The notes below the pieces were generated by a model. The model was not told where the DNA came from. It worked only from the letters and a program-made list of their open reading frames with translations, and did no database searches. From positions 91,495-155,494 of the forward strand of contig ML976993.1 of NCBI GenBank assembly GCA_010015675.1: a stretch of DNA of 64,000 bases, given 5' to 3'. The position numbers and the translations under genes are program-made. Of the stretch, positions 36,053 through 45,692 are shown piece after piece. Position 1 is the stretch's first letter, and the number at the start of each line of letters is the position of its first letter. Source of the stretch: Byssothecium circinans (lineage: Eukaryota; Ascomycota; Dothideomycetes; Pleosporales; Massarinaceae).

Positions 36053-36794
36053 ATGAACAATTTCCAAAAATCCGCGCGATCACCACCAGTGGTAGCAGCG
36101 CTATCACAACGAGCATACCAGCCATTGAAGACGATAACAAGACGCTTTTCGAAATCTTGGTCGAGGTTCAGCATCAGCATTTCAGCAAAGATGGCGGACG
36201 CACAACCACAATTCACGGAGAACGAAGCAGCGAAGACGGAAGAAAAGGCCCTGCCCAAACTCACGCCCTCCGAATTCAGTCAATACAACAGATTGGCTGA
36301 ACATATGGACCACTTCCATAACCACTTTCGGAATACGTGGAACACGCTCTACACAGCGTGTGAGACGGGGGAAAGGCCTGTGGGGATGTACGTTGCCCCC
36401 TTCTTCCCCTCCTGATCATGGACTCACGGCGGACAGGTCGATACGGCAATTCCTTGGGGTAGCGGAACAATTCATCTCCCATCTGACTATGCACCACACC
36501 ATTGAAGAACGGTATTTTTTTCCGGTTCTCGCGCGCAAGATGCCTGCCTTCAAGAAAGAGCTGGAACTTTTGACGCAGCATGAGCAGATTCATGAGGGGC
36601 TAGAAAGGCTAGAAGAGTATGTTGCGGATTGTAAGACTGGGGAGAAGGAGCTACGGATGGGGAAGATGAAGGAGGTTCTGGATACGTTTGGGAAGGTGCT
36701 TTGGGAACATATGGATGATGAGGTGAGGCAGTTGGGAGCGGAGAATATGAGGAAGTATTGGAGTTTGGAGGAGATGAGGAGCCTGCCTATGTAG
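36053..36794 (+). CDS. Hemerythrin-like (HHE cation-binding) domain protein
   Basis: Small di-iron four-helix-bundle protein, possibly binding oxygen, iron or nitric oxide; the exact role is unknown. Exon 2 is 36437-36794. Exon 1 ends at 36387 and starts at 36053 (230 residues) or at the internal ATG at 36191 (184 residues). Iron-ligand-type residues are visible in HMDHFHNHFRNTWN, HLTMHHTIEERYFFPVL, TQHEQIHEGLERLEEYV and WEHMDDE, in the order expected for HHE proteins. The extra 46 residues of the long form contain Arg, Lys and Ser but no acidic residue before MADAQ, like a mitochondrial presequence. The intron joins VGM to SIRQFL in phase 2. The 3' end lies only 34 bp from the end of DCC1 on the other strand. 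Confidence 0.88.
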
Positions 36795-36828
36795 TTGAGA
36801 AGTTTCTTTTTTTATAATTGGGGGATAT

Positions 36829-37927
36829 TTACTTCTTCCGCGTCTTGGCGAACTTCTCGTGCCACTTTCGGGATGCTGCCGCTTTTGGTGCCGCAGTGTC
36901 TGCTTTTGAAGCTGCACCAGCCTTGCTCTTTGCGCGAATCGTGGCAGAGGATGGAAGCTCGTACGCGTTCTCGATGGCTTTTAGCTCGACATCTTGCCGC
37001 CAGGCCTCTGGCAGGTTGTCTTTCCAGACGTCAAGAAAGTCGGCTGTGAGGTAGTCGGCACTTCCGCGTTTTGCCTCCAACAGCATCTTGCCGACAAAAG
37101 ATAGGGTAGTCTTCTGATCCAGGCATGTCCATTCTCCTCTGTTGCCTTGTTCCGTATTGGATAAGTGTTGAATCAGCGATGTCGCAAGTGATATGGGATA
37201 TCCTTCCTCTCCGACAAGCTTGGCTAGATCCTCCATCAGAAACTGTGTATGCAGGTTCACGCCCTCGGCCAGAGCAGCAGCATTGACAGAGGCCCAGACC
37301 TGGACAAGAGTCTTCGCAGTCGGCCGATACGAGTTGCCTGCCATCTCGAATGCTACCAGTGCACCCCAGGCCTTCTCGCACTCGCCATCCGATAACGGAA
37401 TATTGTGGAAGATGCCGGGTTTCGTCTTGTGGTTTTCCTCTGCATCCACCTCCCCATCAATCATGTCGTATACCGGCAACACGGCCTCCAGATACGACAC
37501 GGCATCGCCATCGGCAGGATGCAGCTCGAGCGTTGCGGGACACGAAGCAATGGCGCGTGAGGTCGGGGCGGGTATTGCGTCGTCATGGGCTTCTAGCGTG
37601 GGTTGGGTAACGTAGAGAGAATTGGAAGTTTGCACTTGACGCAACTGGAAGGACTTATCCGGCGTACAGAGTACCGCATATGCGGGCTTCGCGTTGGGGG
37701 TGCCGGCGGTGGCGGGGGGCAGCGACTTGATAGAGAGACTTTCGGGCTGATGTAAGTAGGTAGTCGGACCATGACGGTAGCTATGGGGACGAGATGGGAG
37801 CTTACAGCGGGGGGTTGGGCGACTCGATCAGCTCGACGAGCTCGGGCGGCAGCTCCAGCAGGCGGAATTGCTGCAAGTCATGGGCAATGGCCAGGGGCAC
37901 GCCGCCTTGATCTTGCTGTGTGGCCAT
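36829..37927 (-). CDS. DCC1: Sister chromatid cohesion protein Dcc1 (alternative clamp loader subunit)
   Basis: Partner of Ctf8 and Ctf18 in the Ctf18-RFC clamp loader that loads PCNA and supports cohesion and checkpoint signalling. Two exons, 37927-37806 and 37738-36829, give 343 residues. Features: an N-terminal FRLLELPPELVELIESPN, then SLSIKSLPP, AYAVLCTPDKSFQLRQVQTS with NSLYV (the family's N-terminal beta module), and winged-helix-type segments towards the C-terminus (YLTADFLDVWKDNLPEAW). It ends in a Lys/Ala tail. The acceptor CCCGAAAG, not the earlier ACATCAG, is required for phase 2 joining. Convergent with the hemerythrin gene; divergent from the RhoGEF gene. Confidence 0.86.
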
Positions 37928-38469
37928 GGGGGCTGTAGAATAAGAATGGTGATCGAAGGCGTGTGCTGAACGATTATTGCGCGATGTTGGATGTTTGTTT
38001 GCGGGGCGGCCATGGATCGGCGCCGGGTCACATCATACGCGTCTGGGGGCACTATTGGGCGCAAGGGCGCGGCTCCGAGCATCCAAAAATACCTGTTTTA
38101 ATGTTTCATCCTTGGCTTTCCATTGTGTTCGACCTGCAGAAGTCAGAAGTCGGAAAGTCGCGCTTGGTCGCAGGCAAGAGGCCTGCTGGAGAGCTGAAGT
38201 GGCAGGAAACCGTCCAGCGGTTGTTTACATGATAACACCCCAGCACGGCCACTGACACCGCAACCTCAACACATGCACCCTCCCCTCTCTCACTCTCACC
38301 TGCGCATGCTCCATCCACACTCCTTTTGCCTCCTCTTCTAATTCTGCGCTGCCATGCTGCTGCTGCCGTCGTGACGCGCCTAATCTGAAGTCTTTGCCTC
38401 GCCCACAGGCTACTTGTCGCTCCCACTTCGTCACTCGTTTATTTACGCGCGTCCGCGACGACAACGGCC
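37928..38469. promoter_or_regulatory. Divergent promoter between DCC1 and the RhoGEF gene
   Basis: 542 bp between the two start codons. The RhoGEF-proximal half (38240-38460) is strikingly CT-rich on the plus strand, a common feature of fungal core promoters and 5' leaders. An inverted GGTGTTATC-type motif was not verified. No gene. Confidence 0.5.
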
Positions 38470-41400
38470 ATGGCCATCATATCCCTAGAGCCCGCAGCGC
38501 TGTCGGCTGGCGACCTGTCGCTCTTCTACACGACTGACGAGCAATTGTCGAATTCCCCCGTCCTCATCTTCTATGGTCCGACTGCAACCTCCACACAGGC
38601 AACCCACTCCCGCATCCAGGCCCACATCTTCACCCCCGCCGGCCTGCAGAACTTCGCCCGTCTGATTATTTCGCCGACCGCCACTTATTACAGCGCCGTG
38701 ACGTGCCTGCCGCGCGAGGAGCAGGGCGACGAGATATGCCGCGGTCTTGCCTTCAGTTTGTACAAGTACTTCGCGGAGCTGCCCACTGAGGTCAAGAACG
38801 CGTGGGAGAGGCAGTATGGCACATTGGCCCGCTTGCCCTCAGCGCCGCAGCTGTTCTCAGAACAACATGCCGCCATTGTTGCTGCACGTATGGTGAAGGT
38901 GGAGAACGTGGCAGATATCATTGTCCATGTGCGACACGCTTTGGGCGAACAGACGCTGTCATGGTTGGATCTGGATGTTGTGCTACCGCAAGGCACTATA
39001 CAAAAGCTGGACAACACACGAGAATCCGCGCAATTTGACGAGTCCGACGACGACGTATTGCGACAACGGTACGGCTCGTATGCCCCTATTGTGAAGCTGT
39101 TTGGAGAGACGGCGTTCCTTCCTACCTCGAAGCTCAAACGCGCACCTTCCAAGCCGACCGCCCTCAATCGATCGCAGTCTTTCTCACGACATCAAAAGGA
39201 AAACCTCCGGCGAGAAATGTGTGAACTGCTAGATACCGAGGAGAATTATGTCAACAAAGTCTGCGACTTGGTCAACAATGTGGCAGTGGACTTTCGCAAG
39301 AAAGCGAAGCACAAGAGCTTCTCGAGTACCAGCCCCAGCGAACAAGCACTAAAAGCCCTCTTCCCTCCCAGTTTGGACAAGATTCTCGAGGTCAATGCTG
39401 CATTTCTTGAAAACATCAGGAAGATACTGGAGGAGACAGAGAACGACGCGATCCAAGACATTGAGCAGGCGACGGACGACATCTTTGTGGCCCCGCTACG
39501 AGGGCAGAAGGACCCTCTAGATGTCACCGGTTCCTTGGCACTAGCGAAGGCGCTGATCGAATGGTTCCCTCAGTTCGGCGACTGCTACACCGACTACATG
39601 GCCGCCCATGCCGACTTTTCCCAGCTCTTGAAGGGCTTCACCAAGGATGCCAGCTCCAGCTTCTCGAAACGTGTGTATGAGACTGGAGAGCAGCGACTGA
39701 TGTCCATGCTCATCGAGCCTGTTCAACGCCTTCCCCGCTACAATCTCTACATTGATAACATCGTCAAGCAGCTGCCACTCCGCCACCCCGCTCTCAAGAC
39801 TTTCCTCAAGGCTCGAGATATCATCTCGGAAATCTGCTCGCGAGAAGGACCATCCGTGCAGCAAATCAAGGTGTTCGACCGCTTACGAAAGATGGTCTTC
39901 TCTTGGCCGCCGGCGTTCACGCCACAAGGGCGACTGATATCTGCCGTGGACTATGTCGAGCTGTCGGCTCCGTATCATGGAGAGCTCAATAGTCCCTCGA
40001 CCACGGCTGGCATATTCCTTCTCTTTGCAGATGCGTTCGTCTTGCTCCACAAACCCAATGGCTGCACTACAACCGCCAGGAGTCTCCTAGCTGATTTGGA
40101 CAACCCCAAGTTTGCCGAATCGTTCTCGGAATCGGCCGAGCTCCTGTTTCACCAACAACTGAACCTCTCTGATGTACTGCTAAGCGAACATTCGGAAGGG
40201 AAGATAATGCAGCTTATGTCCCCAACGCCCACCACAAGCCAACCCGGACGACCTCGGAGTCGTGATCGACGAAACATTGGCATCCGCATGTTCTACTTGC
40301 AAGGAGCATACGAAGGCAAAGCAGCCAAGTGCATCGAAGAAGTGACCAAAGCGAAGATCGAGGGTCGCTACCCAGAATCTGAGCGAGAGAGCTACAAGTG
40401 GGAGATACGAAGTGTGTCGGGCGACCTGAGCCTGCTCGCTGCTATAACAGAGGAAGCTACTGGAGAAGGCGCCGAAGCCCGGAAGGATCCAGCCAGGATA
40501 CAAGTAGTGACGGAGTCCGTCACACAGTCTGTCAAGGTAGGAGAGCAAGGCGTTGAATTGAGGATTTCGATTTCAACACTAGGCGATGGTCTCTTCCTGC
40601 TAGATCTGAGCGGACTTAACGGCTTCGCGGCGCGAGATAAGCTGACTGGTGTTGAGTTTCTACCCGTCTTGACCAAGCGGCTCAGCAACTTCTTCCAAAC
40701 GCGCAACAATATTAAGAACCCCGCGTTGGCCGAAGCGTACCTTTTCCGCAACCAGCAAATTTTGAAGGCCCTAAAGCTTCAACTGGAAGACAACGGGTTG
40801 GAGCCGGAATGGAAAAGTCGCCCACATTCGCCCGTGAAAATGCTCTCGAGCTTCTTCGGTGGTGGTAGTCTTGGTAAGGAAGGCGGATCGAGAAAACTAC
40901 AACGCAACCCAGGCTCCTTAGGCGATTTCCCCAAAATGTTGCCTCCTTTACCACCAACACCAGGCCGGACCCACAGTCGGGATGGCGAGTCATCTCGCCC
41001 AACTTCGTCCAACAAGACCATCGGGTTCAATGCTAACGCTGACCCGCTCGTCAAACTCGAGGATGCACTGGTCACCTTCGTCTTAGCGCTCCACGCACGC
41101 AAGGGTAACATCGTGGGCCGCTCTGTCCGTGCACGAGTGGTTGCGGACGAGCTTTCCGTGAACGAAGTCTACAATTCACTGCTCGAGAACCCCGGGAATA
41201 TGGACGTTGCAGCGCAGTCTTCTGTCGATGTTTTATTCGCATCCTTCGAAAAGTTTCTCAAGATAGCATGGCGGGAGAAGATGGGCCCTGTGCTGTCTCA
41301 CGCGACCCTCGTGTCATTGCAGATGAAATCGGACAGCATGTATCCCGGAGAATTTGAGGATTTCTTCAGAACGACGTTCGAAACATTGGCTCCTCAGCAG

Positions 41401-43032
41401 CAGCGGTCACTACGAGCCATAATCAAGCTTCTTGCTGAGCTCTTGGACGGTACGAGCAATGACGGCGATCGCGGCGTCTTGACGGTTGCTTTCGCAGAGA
41501 TCTTAGTGCCGGCAGGAAATCCAAACGACTTTATCTCTTTGATCGATCGTTTCGTTCAAGATATCGATGCTCTCTTCCCTACCGAACAGAGTGGCTTCAG
41601 TACCCCCAACTACGGCTCAGTTGATTCCAAGAGCCGCTCTACCATAACGGGTTCGCTGAATTCGAACACATCGTTACGGAGGCGTTTCGGCTTCGGTAAT
41701 CTGGCAAGGGAGAATAGCAAATCTGAAAAAGAGTCTACCGTCGGCTCATTGTGGCGTTCGCTGAGCAAGAATAGCCATATGGACAGTCAGCCATCCAGTG
41801 TGTCCAAAGCTGGCCCTATGTCTCTTGGTCGTTCTAACTCTATAGATGCGAACGCACACCTCTCTCCCAAGCGCCCGTCTTCTCGCGAGCGCCCTACAGT
41901 CCTAGGGGCGTTTCCGTTTGAGGGCAATCCGAGTCCGAACCGACCGTTCTTGAGTGGCTTGGGAACCATCGGGGAGGTAACGTCAAGTGTTGGACCTCCT
42001 CGTAAAAAGCGGCGCTCTTCTTTGAGCGACCTGAAGTCTCTACAGGATGCTAACGATGCGCCCACGTGGTCACCACAGACTCCACTTGCACCTGCATCAC
42101 CAATTCGCAAAGAGCGCCAGAGAAGCGGATCACCTCATACCCCGCGAGCCCCGCCTTCGCCATCAAAACACTCATCTATTCCTGCGCCTGCGCGACTAGG
42201 ATCGCCCATGCGAAAGGAGAACTCGCCTGCTGTTCTCCACGAGCGTAACCCCATTTCTCGCCCGAGGCCTACACCACTCAAATCTGAGAGCAGGGATGAG
42301 GTCACTATCAAGGCATACAGGCCACCTACTAAGAAACGCGGCGAGTCCGTGTCGAGCATTCCAACACTCAAGTCCACCTCGGGCATGCCAGGTCTGTCTG
42401 AGCGGCCCACATCTGGGAATACAGTCAAGCTTCCGCCGTCGACACCTCGCTCTCCAGTAAAGCCTAGCTCGGCAACCAGCCCCCGTAAACTCAAGATGCA
42501 GAGCCCGCAAAAACTTCGTGAGCGGCTCCAGACCCAACAGCACGATATCGAGACAGCGTCCAAGGATCTCCAATCCGAACTTAGTTTGATCGGACATGAG
42601 CTCACTGCTCGTACCATCCCGCGTTTGACAACACAATCGTCTGCCCCTACCTCACTTGCTGAAGTTGCCAATGCGAAGTCGCTTGAGGGACGCGTGGCTT
42701 CTCTAGAGAAGATGCTCAGAAACACTCTCGATGCTCTCTCCGCCAACACCGCTGCCATCAGCAAAGATCTCGCTACCTCGCTTCAGGTTAGCGAGGCCCG
42801 TGCCAAACAACTCGACAAGTTGTACCGCGAGGCGAACGCGGAGAATGAGGCCCTGTACGCGAGGTTCAACGATGAGCTCGAGAAGGTGGAGAAGAGTGTG
42901 CGAAAAGGAAAAGGCGGCGAGGAGGTGGACCGTCGGCTCAAAGCATCTGAGGAAGAGAGTGCGAGGCTGAGGAAGGAGAATGCGAGGTTTAAGAGGGAGA
43001 TTGCTGGATTGAAGGCGCAGATCAGGGAGTGA
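38470..43032 (+). CDS. Rho guanine nucleotide exchange factor with C-terminal GAP-like domain
   Basis: Single exon, 1,520 residues, predicted to activate Rho/Cdc42-type GTPases in polarity or cytokinesis. A DH domain spans about 246-460. It contains LRREMCELLDTEENYVNKVC near its start and LMSMLIEPVQRLPRYNLYID near residue 410-435. A PH-like region follows (about 470-610) with FLLFADAFVLLHKP. Around 855-1035 lies a helical domain resembling RhoGAP: EDALVTFVLALHARKG, SSVDVLFASFEKFLKIAW, LSHATLVSLQMKS, QRSLRAIIKLLAELLDG, VLTVAFAEILVP. I cannot find an arginine finger equivalent to the GIFRxSG loop. The region 1040-1400 is Ser/Pro/Arg-rich with many SP sites. The C-terminus (about 1405-1518) is a coiled coil (LEGRVASLEKMLRNTLDAL and following heptads). 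The N-terminal 200 residues are conserved-looking but unassigned. Confidence 0.86.
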   Translation: MAIISLEPAALSAGDLSLFYTTDEQLSNSPVLIFYGPTATSTQATHSRIQAHIFTPAGLQNFARLIISPTATYYSAVTCLPREEQGDEICRGLAFSLYKYFAELPTEVKNAWERQYGTLARLPSAPQLFSEQHAAIVAARMVKVENVADIIVHVRHALGEQTLSWLDLDVVLPQGTIQKLDNTRESAQFDESDDDVLRQRYGSYAPIVKLFGETAFLPTSKLKRAPSKPTALNRSQSFSRHQKENLRREMCELLDTEENYVNKVCDLVNNVAVDFRKKAKHKSFSSTSPSEQALKALFPPSLDKILEVNAAFLENIRKILEETENDAIQDIEQATDDIFVAPLRGQKDPLDVTGSLALAKALIEWFPQFGDCYTDYMAAHADFSQLLKGFTKDASSSFSKRVYETGEQRLMSMLIEPVQRLPRYNLYIDNIVKQLPLRHPALKTFLKARDIISEICSREGPSVQQIKVFDRLRKMVFSWPPAFTPQGRLISAVDYVELSAPYHGELNSPSTTAGIFLLFADAFVLLHKPNGCTTTARSLLADLDNPKFAESFSESAELLFHQQLNLSDVLLSEHSEGKIMQLMSPTPTTSQPGRPRSRDRRNIGIRMFYLQGAYEGKAAKCIEEVTKAKIEGRYPESERESYKWEIRSVSGDLSLLAAITEEATGEGAEARKDPARIQVVTESVTQSVKVGEQGVELRISISTLGDGLFLLDLSGLNGFAARDKLTGVEFLPVLTKRLSNFFQTRNNIKNPALAEAYLFRNQQILKALKLQLEDNGLEPEWKSRPHSPVKMLSSFFGGGSLGKEGGSRKLQRNPGSLGDFPKMLPPLPPTPGRTHSRDGESSRPTSSNKTIGFNANADPLVKLEDALVTFVLALHARKGNIVGRSVRARVVADELSVNEVYNSLLENPGNMDVAAQSSVDVLFASFEKFLKIAWREKMGPVLSHATLVSLQMKSDSMYPGEFEDFFRTTFETLAPQQQRSLRAIIKLLAELLDGTSNDGDRGVLTVAFAEILVPAGNPNDFISLIDRFVQDIDALFPTEQSGFSTPNYGSVDSKSRSTITGSLNSNTSLRRRFGFGNLARENSKSEKESTVGSLWRSLSKNSHMDSQPSSVSKAGPMSLGRSNSIDANAHLSPKRPSSRERPTVLGAFPFEGNPSPNRPFLSGLGTIGEVTSSVGPPRKKRRSSLSDLKSLQDANDAPTWSPQTPLAPASPIRKERQRSGSPHTPRAPPSPSKHSSIPAPARLGSPMRKENSPAVLHERNPISRPRPTPLKSESRDEVTIKAYRPPTKKRGESVSSIPTLKSTSGMPGLSERPTSGNTVKLPPSTPRSPVKPSSATSPRKLKMQSPQKLRERLQTQQHDIETASKDLQSELSLIGHELTARTIPRLTTQSSAPTSLAEVANAKSLEGRVASLEKMLRNTLDALSANTAAISKDLATSLQVSEARAKQLDKLYREANAENEALYARFNDELEKVEKSVRKGKGGEEVDRRLKASEEESARLRKENARFKREIAGLKAQIRE

Positions 43033-44730
43033 GTGTGGGTCATACCGTGCAGAAAAACTCTTCCAGGTCTCCTTCTTTCAGCAGTAGTTGTTAACGTGGT
43101 TCAGGTTGCTTGAACGAGCAGCTACTAATTACGCGGAGAGGGTAGCGTTTATGCTTCGGGTATCTTATACTTGCATAGTTAGGGCGTTTGTGAGAGACCT
43201 TTCCTGGGTTCTCAATAGCATGAGAGGCGTTGTGGCGGCTTTCTCGGTCGCAATGGGCATGTTGGTTCTCCTACCGTTCACTGTTTCGCTGGGTATCATT
43301 CTGGCGCTTCATGAACGCCGGACCGGAGGGCAAAGGGGCATGCCAAAGAAAGAGAGGTGTGGTGTGCGTAACGTCTAACGAATGCGAGGGACCGTGGGTA
43401 GTACAGATAAGTGTTTCGATGGAGATTTGTTTAATATACCAATTGTACATGTTTTACTCAAACTTCATTGCTCACGACTCCGAAGAGTGTTGGCTTCCAG
43501 ACTGCCGCCTAGAGGATGATTACAAAGTTCCATTGCAAAGTATGAGCACAACAGAATATTTCACCAATACAAATAGCGCCACATCTGTGGCCCTATACGG
43601 TGACTGACTCGATGGTAAAACCTTGCGAGCTCGCGTTCTACTGTCCTCGGGGAAGCGGACCGGCGTATCGTATCGTCGCACTTAACCCGTGTATCCAGTT
43701 CCATCTAACTGCAATAGGAAATACACTTAGCATCAATTTTGGAAACGTTCGTAATCATTTTTGAACAGTGGACGACTTTAACATCAGGTACTCTTGTTGG
43801 CAGCTGAGTTAAACAAGATAAACGATGAATGGGGCCCCAAAATCTCGGGAAATAATCCAACAACCCCTACTCCGCAAAACTCATCCAAAGGTAGAGGTAA
43901 TTCAGTCTCTCATACTCCCCCTGATTTTAAAGTTTTAGCGGCGATGTGAGATTCATTAGCTTATTTCCCACTCTGAGTTCTATCTTTCCGCGAGAGGAGG
44001 AGCCTCTTCTTACACAAAGGTACGGTACAGTACACCCTCACCCAAATCTTACAGGTGTTTACAAGACAAGATCGTCGTCTGTCTCCTTTGTTCATCTATT
44101 AAGGGGCCATTGCTATCGCTATCGCTTTCCACGCTTTTCCTCCCTTCGACCATCTTCCTGGGCACTTCGAGGTCCTTGATTTAGCAATCCACAATCATCC
44201 CTGTCCACCGGGGCGGAAGAAGAATGGCAGGTAACAGCCTCCTTCGCGTCTTCTCCATCATCGCGTTTGCGGTGTTTGCAGCGTGTTCTAGTTCTACAAC
44301 GGAGAAAGAGGGGACTGGATAATAAACGCGAAGAGCTGGGACCGGGATCGAGACTATCGGGTCGCAGTGGTACGGAGTAGATTGTGCTCACGGGAGAAGC
44401 ACGGTTTGAGAAGTTCGACGAGGAGGTGGCAGGATTGAATGGCGGGAATCGGATTTTGGCGCTTTTGTGGGGGGTTGGGATTGAGGGGGATGTTGTGGAG
44501 ACTGTCTGTTACCCTCTTCTCTTTTCCCCCTTTTTTTTTTTTTTTTTTTTTTCGGAAGTCGTTCGAAAACTCACTGGGGAAAGAAAGTTTGGAATGCTGG
44601 CTCTTCTCGACAAGGCTTGAGTAGTGTGTGTCCGTATTCTCTCTTTTTCCATAGGAGGAGAAAAGGACACGTCACGCAAACAAACACTTGGCTAGTTATA
44701 ATTCAATATACACTCCTTCGCGCGAAATAG
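43033..44730. other. Intergenic, 3' flank of the RhoGEF gene
   Basis: 1.7 kb. Contains several open frames lacking ATG starts (43088-43378, 44384-44620) that I do not call, and the poly-T run listed separately. The frame at 44384-44620 (plus) contains NGGNRILALLWGVGIEGDVV and could be a fragment of a lost gene, but the family is not recognised. AT-rich around 43700-43960. Confidence 0.45.
44531..44552. repeat. 22-nt poly-T tract
   Basis: An uninterrupted run of 22 T on the plus strand following five C, about 180 bp upstream of the FAD-oxidase relic. It could be a poly(A) remnant of an antisense retroposed element or a simple homopolymer; no flanking duplication was noticed. Confidence 0.9.
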
Positions 44731-44984
44731 GAGCCGTGGGGTTTGTATGATTTGGCGATTGAGGTGAGGAGGGAGGGAGGTTATGCGGATTTTGAGGGAG
44801 GGGGGCATGCGGCGTATGTGAATTATGGGTATCGGGGTGAGGGGGCTGAGGGGATTTATGGGAGGGAGCAGTTGGGGGGGTTGGGTTGAAGCGGTTGAAG
44901 AGGGTGTATGATCCACTGAATCGGTTTGGGTTTTTTGCTCCGATTGAACCTGTGCTGGGGAAGAGGAGGAGGGGAGGGTCATGA
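44731..44984 (+). pseudogene. C-terminal relic of a FAD-linked (berberine-bridge-type) oxidase, frameshifted
   Basis: A plus-strand frame opened by a TAG at 44728-44730 reads EPWGLYDLAIEVRREGGYAD, then FEGGGHAAYVNYGYRGEG and IYGREQLGG, then stops. A +1/-1 shift at the run of seven G near 44874-44880 lets it continue as LKRLKRVYDPLNRFGFFAPI to a TGA at 44982-44984. This order (an AYVNY strand, YG, then a LKRLKRVYDPLNRF-type helix and end) is the standard C-terminus of the BBE segment of FAD-binding PCMH oxidoreductases. The FAD-binding N-terminal domain is not found upstream, so the gene is truncated as well as frameshifted. Fungal members often belong to secondary metabolism. Confidence 0.6.
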
Positions 44985-45692
44985 TGAGTTGTGAGGAGAC
45001 TTGGGCTAATAGAAAGGAGTCAGGCGAGAAATTAGAATCCATAGATGTGTAGAAGGTGGCTGAATGCCTCGTATTTATAAGGAAATTTATGCACCCTACG
45101 AAAGTCATGTCCCAGACTCCTTGCCATTCCAGACGCAAACCTAACCGAGAGTAATACACACGTTGGAAGAAGAGTAAGAAAGTAGGCTGGCGGATCCAAT
45201 GAAGTGCCGTGCCATCCTAATTCCGTCAAAACTTCCCAGTATATGCTACCATCCTACAAGCAAAGACGAGCCAGATGCAAATTGGTCACCCATCCAGGTG
45301 CCAGAAACCCAGAGTATACGCAGTACATGGTACAGCGAACATGGAAATTGCAACCAGAGCAAGAACCAGAAACAAACAGATGCGAAAGACAGCAAAACAG
45401 AAACGACCACAGAAATTTCCATCCATACCGTATCCCATTCAGTCCAGTGAAGGGACCCATGTTGCGAGTCTTGGAGGCCGAAGTAGATGCAGCCATCAAG
45501 GTTTGAAATTCAAATCGAGGCAGATCAAGATTCGCATCCAACGCCAAAAGTCAACCGATCCCATATTCATGTCATAACAGAATATGAGTCTCGTATTTTG
45601 ACATCAGGTCCGGTCCTAAATTCGTATTGCCGAGTCATAAAGTCGTAAAGTCGTACATGCGTATATGTAAAGACGGAAAAAGATGATTATTG
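44985..45692. other. Intergenic between FAD-oxidase relic and PPS1
   Basis: 708 bp with only short frames lacking supporting motifs. Includes the PPS1 3' untranslated region. Nothing else seen. Confidence 0.5.

Noticed and set aside
43088..43378. Hydrophobic plus-strand frame after the RhoGEF gene
   Set aside because: No ATG start (TTG), and it sits in the probable 3' untranslated region.
44384..44620. Plus-strand frame crossing the poly-T tract
   Set aside because: No ATG start (GTG), translates the poly-T as poly-Phe, and no family was recognised; kept only as a note in the intergenic entry.
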